Assembly (NCBI GenBank): GCA_026993275.1
Contig: JALWUB010000451.1
Coordinates: forward strand, 1 to 11,473
DNA from: Robiginitomaculum sp.
GTDB taxonomy: Bacteria; Pseudomonadota; Alphaproteobacteria; Caulobacterales; Maricaulaceae
Direction: 5' to 3'
Length of the DNA stretch: 11,473 nucleotides
Positions 6,640 to 11,473 of the stretch are shown here, piece by piece; positions within the stretch are counted from its first letter, which is position 1, and the number at the start of each line of letters is the position of its first letter. A program made the position numbers and the translations under genes. The notes below the pieces were generated by a model. The model made no database searches and had not been told where the DNA came from. It was given only the letters and a program-made list of their open reading frames with translations.

Positions 6640-7339
6640 GCTGGTTGCGGCTGGCTTCGAAGCGTGACAGGCGGCCAAGATAGCTCATGCCCAGCAAGGA
6701 TGTGCCAAGGCCATCCTGCATCACCAGGGCCTTGACGTTGTTGACCTTGAGGCCGCCAATGCTGACGCTGGGCAGCGTCACCGGGGCGGCCATCACCTGC
6801 CCTGATGCGGTGCTGACCGGGACCACATAATGCAGCCTCTCGAGGTCCAGCCCGGCACGGCGGGCATCCAGCGCCGTCAGGGCGACAGTGCTGGCGCCGG
6901 TATCGACCATGAAGCGCACATGCGCCTTGCCAACGCGGCCATCGGCCCAGAAGTGCCCGTCCGCCGCCTTGCGCAGGGCCACCGCGCCGCCATTGCCGCT
7001 CTGCGGTGCATCCTGTTTCAGGCTTTGCGCCCGCGCCGGAACCAGTTCCGCCAGAACGGTCTTGCCGATTCTGGCAAAATCCTGGCGGTAGCTGTACAGC
7101 GCCACCAGGAACAGCAGCATCCCGGCCCAGACCAGGCCCTGTTTCAGGGCCACGCCAATGCGCGCCCGGCTGCTGCCAAACACGCCGGTGCCGATCAAGC
7201 TGAGCAGAAGCACCAGATAGACAAATTGCCCCCGCTCACGGGTATCGGGAAGAAGGCCCGGCGCCGCCAGCCCCAAAAGCAGCATCAAGCCAGCCACAAC
7301 CAGGGCGAAAACGGCGAAATAGGCCAAGGCGCTGCGCAT
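6623..7339 (-). CDS. Membrane-anchored retropepsin-like aspartic protease (clan AA)
   Basis: A 238-residue protein with three predicted membrane helices (about 4-26, 38-55 and 65-83), a linker, then a single retropepsin-like domain. The catalytic motif is VDTGAS with Asp146, followed by LTALDARRAGLD and near the end LLGMSYLGRLSRFE (216-229), the pattern of the TIGR02281 family. One DTG motif per chain means it should work as a homodimer, like retroviral proteases. The catalytic domain probably faces the periplasm (inference from helix number and family). The ATG at 7337-7339 has CTGGAG upstream. It lies 35 bases after lpd on the same strand, with a small hairpin between, so it may be read through from the PDH operon or be separately transcribed. 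Natural substrates of the family are poorly known. Confidence 0.9.
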   Translation of the reverse strand: MRSALAYFAVFALVVAGLMLLLGLAAPGLLPDTRERGQFVYLVLLLSLIGTGVFGSSRARIGVALKQGLVWAGMLLFLVALYSYRQDFARIGKTVLAELVPARAQSLKQDAPQSGNGGAVALRKAADGHFWADGRVGKAHVRFMVDTGASTVALTALDARRAGLDLERLHYVVPVSTASGQVMAAPVTLPSVSIGGLKVNNVKALVMQDGLGTSLLGMSYLGRLSRFEASRNQLILRR

Positions 7340-7359
7340 TGCGGGCTCCAGTCCGGGCA

Positions 7360-7374
7360 GGTCAGGGCTTGACC
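7360..7374 (-). terminator. Hairpin immediately after the lpd stop codon
   Basis: On the minus strand the lpd stop TAG is followed directly by GGTCAAGCCCTGACC, a 5-bp GGTCA/TGACC stem around AGCCC. No U-run follows, so it is a weak terminator at best. It could instead mark the 3' end of the mRNA or be a regulator site for the protease gene 21 bases on. It resembles the palindrome at 3490-3503, sharing TAGGGTCA before and TGACC after the centre. Confidence 0.35.
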
Positions 7375-8790
7375 CTAAATATGAATGACCCGGCCAAAGG
7401 CGTCCAGCACGCTCTCGTGCATCATCTCGGACAGGGTCGGGTGCGGGAACACCGTTTCCATCAGTTCAACCTCGGTGCTCTCCAGCGTGCGCGCCACGGT
7501 ATAGCCCTCGATCAGTTCGGTGACTTCGGCGCCGATCATGTGCGCGCCCAGCAATTCGCCGGTCTTGGCATCAAAGACGGTCTTGACCAGCCCTTCGGGC
7601 TCGCCCAGTGCTATCGCCTTGCCATTGCCCATGAAGGGAAAGCGGCCGACCTTGACGCTGTATCCCGCCGCCTTGGCCGCCGCTTCGGTGAGGCCCACCG
7701 AGGCCACTTGCGGGCGGCAATAGGTGCAGCCGGGAATGTTGCCGTGATCCAGCGGGTGCGGGTTCAGCCCGGCAATCTTTTCGACGCAGATCACCCCTTC
7801 ATGGCTGGCCTTGTGGGCCAGCCAGGGCGGCGCGGTCAGATCGCCAATGGCATAGAGGCCGGGCACATTGGTGCGCGAATAGTCATCCACCACCACATGC
7901 GAGCGGTCGGTTTTCACACCCAGCGCTTCCAGGCCGAGATTTTCCACATTGCCGACAATACCGATGGCCAGAATGATGCGCTCGGCGCTGATGGCCTGGC
8001 TCTTGCCGTCCCTGGTCTTTATGGTGGCCGTGATCGTATCCTTGCCCGGTTTGACGCCCTGCACCTGCGCGCCCGTCAGAATGGTCATGCCGCGCTTTTC
8101 AAAGGCCTTTTGCGCCAGGGCACTGATTTCGGCATCTTCCACCGGCAGCACCCGCTCCAGCATTTCCACCACCGTCACTTCGGCGCCCAGAGAGCGGTAA
8201 AAACTGGCAAATTCCATGCCGATGGCGCCAGAGCCGATGACCAGCAGGGACTTGGGCATGATGTCCGGAATCATTGCCTCGTGCGCGGTCCAGATAAACT
8301 TGCCATCCGGGGCGAGGCCCGCGGCGGGGATGGTGCGCGCCCGCGCGCCGGTGGCGAGAATGACATGTTTGGCGGCATAGGCGCTTTCCTTGCCCGCCTT
8401 GTCCTTGACCAGCACTTGCGGCGCACCCTTGCCTTTTTCCAGGCGCGCCGTGCCGTCGATGACGGTCACTTTATGTTTTTTGAGCAGGAATTTTACCCCG
8501 CCCGCCAGTTGCGCCGCGATTTTGCGCGAGCGCTTGACCACGGCCTGCAGATCAAACCCCGCCTTTTCGCATGAAAGGCCAAAGGATTCGGCCTCGTTCA
8601 TCAAATCGAACACCTCGGCGGACCGCAACAGTGCCTTGGTGGGGATGCAACCCCAGTTGAGGCAGATGCCACCCAGGTGCGCCCGCTCGACAATGGCGGT
8701 TTTCATCCCCAGTTGCGCGGCGCGGATGGCGGCCACATAACCGCCGGGACCGGCGCCAATAATGATCAGGTCAAAGCTTTGCTGGCTCAT
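7375..8790 (-). CDS. lpdA: Dihydrolipoamide dehydrogenase (E3)
   Basis: E3 reoxidises dihydrolipoyl groups of 2-oxoacid dehydrogenase complexes, passing electrons through a disulfide and FAD to NAD+. The 471-residue product is full length: FAD site IIIGAGPGGYVAAIRAAQLG, redox disulfide Cys43/Cys48 in GGICLNWGCIPTK, NAD site LVIGSGAIGMEFASFYRSLG (183-202) with Glu209 ending the fold, the second FAD motif GLYAIGDLTAPPWLAHKASHEG, and the dimer-interface base His450 with Glu455 in FPHPTLSE. There is no fused lipoyl domain. The ATG at 8788-8790 overlaps the thioesterase stop as ATGA, with AGAGA just upstream; a longer upstream frame is a shadow of the thioesterase gene. Because it is cotranscribed with E2 it most likely serves pyruvate dehydrogenase, though E3 is often shared with other complexes. 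Confidence 0.97.
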   Translation of the reverse strand: MSQQSFDLIIIGAGPGGYVAAIRAAQLGMKTAIVERAHLGGICLNWGCIPTKALLRSAEVFDLMNEAESFGLSCEKAGFDLQAVVKRSRKIAAQLAGGVKFLLKKHKVTVIDGTARLEKGKGAPQVLVKDKAGKESAYAAKHVILATGARARTIPAAGLAPDGKFIWTAHEAMIPDIMPKSLLVIGSGAIGMEFASFYRSLGAEVTVVEMLERVLPVEDAEISALAQKAFEKRGMTILTGAQVQGVKPGKDTITATIKTRDGKSQAISAERIILAIGIVGNVENLGLEALGVKTDRSHVVVDDYSRTNVPGLYAIGDLTAPPWLAHKASHEGVICVEKIAGLNPHPLDHGNIPGCTYCRPQVASVGLTEAAAKAAGYSVKVGRFPFMGNGKAIALGEPEGLVKTVFDAKTGELLGAHMIGAEVTELIEGYTVARTLESTEVELMETVFPHPTLSEMMHESVLDAFGRVIHI

Positions 8791-9566
8791 GAATCTGTCT
8801 CTTTCCTCAGGGGCGGGGCCGGGGTCGGCCTGCCGTCTTGGTCCAGGGCCACCATGACAAACTCGCCCATGGTCGCCTGGCGGCGTTCGCCGGTCTTCAG
8901 GTCCTCGGCGCACAGGCGCACGGCAACCCGCATGGACGAGCGGCCGACGCTGGCGACACGGGCCGTTATATCGATCATTTCACCCACATGAATGGAGGCC
9001 GTGAAACTGATTTCCTTGAGGGCCGCCATGACCACAGACGTGCGCGCATGGCGCGAGGCGGCGACGAAGGCCGCCTTTTCCATCAGGTTCAGCGCGCGGC
9101 CGCCAAAAAGCAGGCCGCGATGGTCGGTATCGCCCGGAAACACCAGTTCGTTGGTATGGGTTTCCCCCGGCCGCTCGGCAGCATAGTCCGGCACGGGCGG
9201 CAGAGGTGCCGGATTGGTCTTGCGGTCGGTGGCGACCATGATGAAATCGCCCTGGGTGGTCAGGTGGCGCGCCCCGCTGAGCAGGTTTTCCGCCACCAGT
9301 TTCACCCGAACGGTGAGCGACGTGCGGCCGACACTGCGCACTTCGCCGGTCACATCGACAATATCGCCAACCAGGACCGGGCTCTTGAAATCCATGCGCT
9401 CGACGGCGGCGGTGACAAAGCTGCGCCGGGCAAAGCGCGCCGCGGCCAGAAATGCCACCTTGTCCATGAACGCCAGCGCCGCGCCCCCGAACATGTCGCC
9501 CTGGTGATTGGTCTGGTCGGGAAACACCAGATCAATCAGGCGCACCTTGTGCTGCACGCCGCTCAT
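8787..9566 (-). CDS. Double-hotdog acyl-CoA thioesterase (YciA/ACOT7-like)
   Basis: Predicted to hydrolyse acyl-CoA to free acid and CoA in the cytoplasm. The 259 residues are two hotdog domains in tandem. The first has VFPDQTNHQGDMFGG and an acid in FMDK (Asp35), and ends with GDFIMVA. The second has VFPGDTDHRGLLFGG and LMEK (Glu163), and ends with GEFVMVA. Matching positions are offset by 128 residues, which shows an internal duplication. Bacterial YciA is usually a single hotdog, whereas animal ACOT7 is a fused pair, so this resembles the fused form. Polar positions differ between halves (Asn20 against Asp148, Asp35 against Glu163), suggesting the two sites are not equal. The start overlaps the MarC stop as ATGA and its stop overlaps the lpd start as ATGA. 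Substrate unknown; acetyl- or short-chain acyl-CoA near PDH is only a guess. Confidence 0.9.
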   Translation of the reverse strand: MSGVQHKVRLIDLVFPDQTNHQGDMFGGAALAFMDKVAFLAAARFARRSFVTAAVERMDFKSPVLVGDIVDVTGEVRSVGRTSLTVRVKLVAENLLSGARHLTTQGDFIMVATDRKTNPAPLPPVPDYAAERPGETHTNELVFPGDTDHRGLLFGGRALNLMEKAAFVAASRHARTSVVMAALKEISFTASIHVGEMIDITARVASVGRSSMRVAVRLCAEDLKTGERRQATMGEFVMVALDQDGRPTPAPPLRKETDS

Positions 9567-10207
9567 GCGCCGAAAAAGGCGTTTTTGACGCCATCGAATA
9601 TGAGTTGCACCGACAGCGCCGCCAGGATGACGCCAAACACACGGGTAATCAGCGCGCCAACCGTGTGGCCCAGAACCCGCAGCAGCCAGGGCGCAATCAG
9701 CAGCATGATCAGGGCAATGAGCAAATTGGCGATCACCGCGGCAATGACCACGATCTGCGCCATCGGCTCGCCATGATGCTGGGACATGAAAATCATCACC
9801 GCGGCAATGGAGCCGGGCCCGGCCAGAAGGGGAATGGCCAGCGGAAACACGGAGATGTCCTCCGGCCCGTCTTCGTCCTCCAGCATGCTTTCGGCGCGGT
9901 TTTCACGGCGCGCCTGGCGTTTCTCGAACAGCATTTCAATGGACATGAGCAAGAGCAGCAAGCCGCCCGCGGCGCGAAATGCATCAAGACTGATACCCAT
10001 GCGGCCCAGCAGCCACTCGCCGCCATAGGCAAAGCCCAGCAGCAGCAAGGCGGCGATGAAGGTGCCGCGAATGGCCATGTTGCGGCTGTGCGCGCGGCTG
10101 GTTCCCGCGGTCAGGGTGGCAAAGATCGGCGCCACGCCAAGCGCGTCTATGACCACGAACAGGGTGACGAAGGAGGCAAGGAACAGATCGAACATGGCCG
10201 CGTTCAT
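9563..10207 (-). CDS. MarC family (UPF0056/NAAT) integral membrane protein
   Basis: A 214-residue inner-membrane protein with six predicted helices (about 6-30, 47-67, 74-94, 119-141, 150-172, 183-206). The MarC signature FPLAIPLLAGPGSIAAVM (121-138) is intact. In the N-terminal repeat the usual DPIGNxPxF region reads DALGVAPIF (21-29), a departure from the common form. A charged cytoplasmic loop (94-117) links the halves. Despite the name, E. coli MarC is not proven to act in antibiotic resistance; some relatives are reported as amino-acid transporters, so function is open. The ATG at 10205-10207 has GGGGAAA upstream, starting at the E2 stop codon; M5 is another possible start. It starts 9 bases after the E2 gene and overlaps the thioesterase start by 4 bases, so it is part of the PDH operon. 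Confidence 0.92.
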   Translation of the reverse strand: MNAAMFDLFLASFVTLFVVIDALGVAPIFATLTAGTSRAHSRNMAIRGTFIAALLLLGFAYGGEWLLGRMGISLDAFRAAGGLLLLLMSIEMLFEKRQARRENRAESMLEDEDGPEDISVFPLAIPLLAGPGSIAAVMIFMSQHHGEPMAQIVVIAAVIANLLIALIMLLIAPWLLRVLGHTVGALITRVFGVILAALSVQLIFDGVKNAFFGA

Positions 10208-10216
10208 GGCTTTCCC

Positions 10217-11473
10217 CTAAAGCAGCATCATCGAAGGCGTTTCGATGAACTGCTTGAAGTATCTGAGGAAAGATGCGCCGATGGCGCCATCCACGACCCG
10301 GTGATCGCAGGTCAGGGTGACGCTCATCACCGTGGCAATGCCCAATTCATCGCCATTCACCACCGGCCGCTTTTCGCCGGCGCCGACCGAGAGGATGGCG
10401 CCTTGCGGCTGGTTGATGATGGAGGCGAAGGATTTTATGCCCATCATGCCCAGATTGGAGACGGTGAAGGTGCCGCCCTGATATTCCTCTGGCATGAGCT
10501 TGCGCGCCTTGGCCCGCGCCGCCAGGTCCTTGACCTCGGCGGATATGGCCGCCAGGCCCTTGGTTTGCGCCCGGCGCACCACCGGGGTGATCAGCCCGCC
10601 CTCTATGGCGACGGCAACGGCAATGTCGGCGTCATGCCACAGCTTCAGCCCCTCCGGCGTATAGCTGGCATTGGCGCCGGGCTCTTTTTTCAATGCCAGG
10701 GCGCAAGCGCGGATAATGAAATCATTGACCGAAATCTTGATGCCCTCATCCGCCATGGCAGTGTTGATGGCCTTGCGCGCGGCAAGCAGCGCATCAAGGC
10801 GGCAATCAATGGTGAGCGGGAAATGCGGCACATCGCGAAACGATTCGGTCATGCGTTTGGCTATGGTTTTGCGCATGCCATCGAGCGGCACCAGATCATA
10901 ACCGCCGGGCGCGGCCGCTTGCGCAGGCGCAGCCACAGGCGCCGGGCCCCTGGCCAGAGCCGCCTCGATATCGCGCTTGATGATGCGCCCATGGGGACCG
11001 GTGCCGGTTATAGATGAAAGCTCCAGCCCCGCCTCTCTGGCCATGCGTTTGGCCAGCGGCGAGGCCTTGATGCGCGCCCCCTCTGGCGGCTTCGCCGCCA
11101 CCTCCCCCGCAGGCGGGGGAGGAGAAGAAGCGGCAGTCGCCGAAGGTGCTTCCTCTCCCCTGGGGGGAGAGGCTTGCGGTGAGGGGGTTCCTTCGACAGG
11201 CTCAGGATGAGAAAGGTCAACGTTCTCCAGGGCCGCGGCATCCTCGCCCTCTTCCAGCAATAGCGCGATCGGGGTGTTGACCTTGACGTGCTCCGCCCCG
11301 CCGGGCACCAGGATCTTGCCCAGCACCCCCTCTTCCACCGCCTCGACCTCCATGGTTGCCTTGTCGGTCTCGATCTCGGCAATCACGTCACCGGCATGGA
11401 TTTCATCGCCTTCCTTCACCAGCCATTTGGCAAGCGTGCCCTCCTCCATGGTGGGCGAAAGCGCGGGCATGAG
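10217..11473 (-). CDS. pdhC: Pyruvate dehydrogenase E2 (dihydrolipoamide acetyltransferase), 5' end cut off
   Basis: E2 forms the core of the pyruvate dehydrogenase complex and transfers acetyl groups from its lipoyl arm to CoA. Counting the Met at 11470 as residue 1, a lipoyl domain covers 1-75 with lipoyl Lys37 in [10 protein letters not shown] peripheral-subunit-binding domain covers about 134-172 ([32 protein letters not shown]). The acyltransferase domain covers about 190-417 with catalytic His390 and Asp394 in CDHRVVDG, and ends [10 protein letters not shown]. The codon before that Met (11471-11473) is CTC (Leu), and family members begin a few residues further up ([12 protein letters not shown]), so the true start is outside. 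There is one lipoyl domain. The linker at 87-130 is built from repeat elements described separately, whereas the second linker (173-189) is ordinary Ala/Pro-rich. MarC starts 9 bases downstream; pdhA and pdhB are probably beyond the edge (inference). Confidence 0.97.
   Translation of the reverse strand, partial: LMPALSPTMEEGTLAKWLVKEGDEIHAGDVIAEIETDKATMEVEAVEEGVLGKILVPGGAEHVKVNTPIALLLEEGEDAAALENVDLSHPEPVEGTPSPQASPPRGEEAPSATAASSPPPPAGEVAAKPPEGARIKASPLAKRMAREAGLELSSITGTGPHGRIIKRDIEAALARGPAPVAAPAQAAAPGGYDLVPLDGMRKTIAKRMTESFRDVPHFPLTIDCRLDALLAARKAINTAMADEGIKISVNDFIIRACALALKKEPGANASYTPEGLKLWHDADIAVAVAIEGGLITPVVRRAQTKGLAAISAEVKDLAARAKARKLMPEEYQGGTFTVSNLGMMGIKSFASIINQPQGAILSVGAGEKRPVVNGDELGIATVMSVTLTCDHRVVDGAIGASFLRYFKQFIETPSMMLL
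11084..11100. repeat. Hairpin A in the E2 linker (TGGCGGC / GCCGCCA)
   Basis: TGGCGGC, loop TTC and GCCGCCA form a perfect 7-bp stem, directly abutting hairpin B. It encodes part of the linker around residues 124-129 (VAAKPP). Together with hairpin B it resembles a two-part palindromic repeat, a Pro/Gly-coding element I know from alphaproteobacterial intergenic regions (recognition, not a search). Confidence 0.6.
11101..11122. repeat. Hairpin B in the E2 linker (10-bp perfect stem)
   Basis: CCTCCCCCGC and GCGGGGGAGG are exact reverse complements separated by AG, giving a 22-base near-perfect palindrome. It is translated in frame as part of the linker (SPPPPAGEV, about residues 116-124). Such strong symmetry is not needed for a protein linker, so a mobile or spreading palindromic element is the likely origin. 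Confidence 0.7.
11152..11172. repeat. Hairpin C in the E2 linker (9-bp perfect stem)
   Basis: CCTCTCCCC and GGGGAGAGG are exact reverse complements around TGG. They are followed by CTTGCGGTGAGGGGG, which together looks like a well-known alphaproteobacterial intergenic repeat type. It is translated as part of the linker segment QASPPRGEE (about residues 99-107). Confidence 0.65.
11190..11211 (-). repeat. HPEPVEG-coding repeat element in the E2 linker
   Basis: The 22 bases read, on the coding strand, CTCATCCTGAGC then CTGTCGAAGG, and are translated as SHPEPVEG (residues 87-94). This oligonucleotide is familiar as a high-copy dispersed repeat in many alphaproteobacterial genomes, where it appears both between genes and as HPEPVEG inserts inside proteins. 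The identification is from memory of the motif. Seen once in this window. Confidence 0.6.

Noticed and set aside
7339..8574. Plus-strand open frame of 411 codons
   Set aside because: Antisense shadow of lpdA; its composition is His/Gln/Gly-rich without domains.
9605..11017. Plus-strand open frame of 470 codons
   Set aside because: Antisense to the MarC and E2 genes, with Arg/His/Gln-rich low-complexity composition typical of shadow frames.

Overview
The window is a gene-dense, high-GC stretch that looks like an alphaproteobacterial chromosome. The evidence is the tpiA...secG-pyrG neighbourhood, a membrane-anchored DTGAS aspartic protease of the alphaproteobacterial type, a small NDUFS6-like CHCC zinc-finger protein, and a pyruvate dehydrogenase E2/E3 pair. 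The E2 linker also carries an 'HPEPVEG' repeat of a kind I know from alphaproteobacterial genomes. I cannot name a genus. No rRNA, tRNA, insertion sequence, phage gene or CRISPR array is visible, and no stretch longer than about 100 bases lacks a gene.

Left block (1-4501, minus strand, transcribed right to left): an ABC-2-type transporter ATPase without an adjacent permease, tpiA, a protein with a degenerate response-regulator receiver domain, secG, and the 5' two thirds of pyrG, which runs off the left edge. Gaps between these genes are 54-72 bases. The pyrG start and coding sequence were read directly from the reverse complement.

Middle block (4592-6639, plus strand): a 62-residue CHCC zinc-finger protein, dusA (tRNA dihydrouridine synthase) and a TauE/SafE-family membrane transporter. 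The last two genes share an ATGA stop/start. A plausible sigma70-like promoter with a 13-base palindrome inside its spacer lies in the divergent gap between this block and the ABC ATPase gene.

Right block (6623-11473, minus strand): pyruvate dehydrogenase E2 (5' end beyond the right edge), a MarC-family membrane protein, a double-hotdog acyl-CoA thioesterase, dihydrolipoamide dehydrogenase (lpd), and after a 35-base gap with a small hairpin the aspartic protease. The spacing is 9 bases, then two ATGA overlaps, so E2-MarC-thioesterase-E3 is almost certainly one transcript with translational coupling. This puts two non-PDH genes between the E2 and E3 subunits.

Most genes are housekeeping and I do not see a clear undescribed system. 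The features most worth a second look are the E2 linker, built largely from palindromic repeat elements translated in frame; the pseudo-receiver with Glu at the phospho-acceptor position; the MarC/thioesterase insertion in the PDH operon; and two similar palindromes (core GGTCA...TGACCCTA) in two intergenic gaps.
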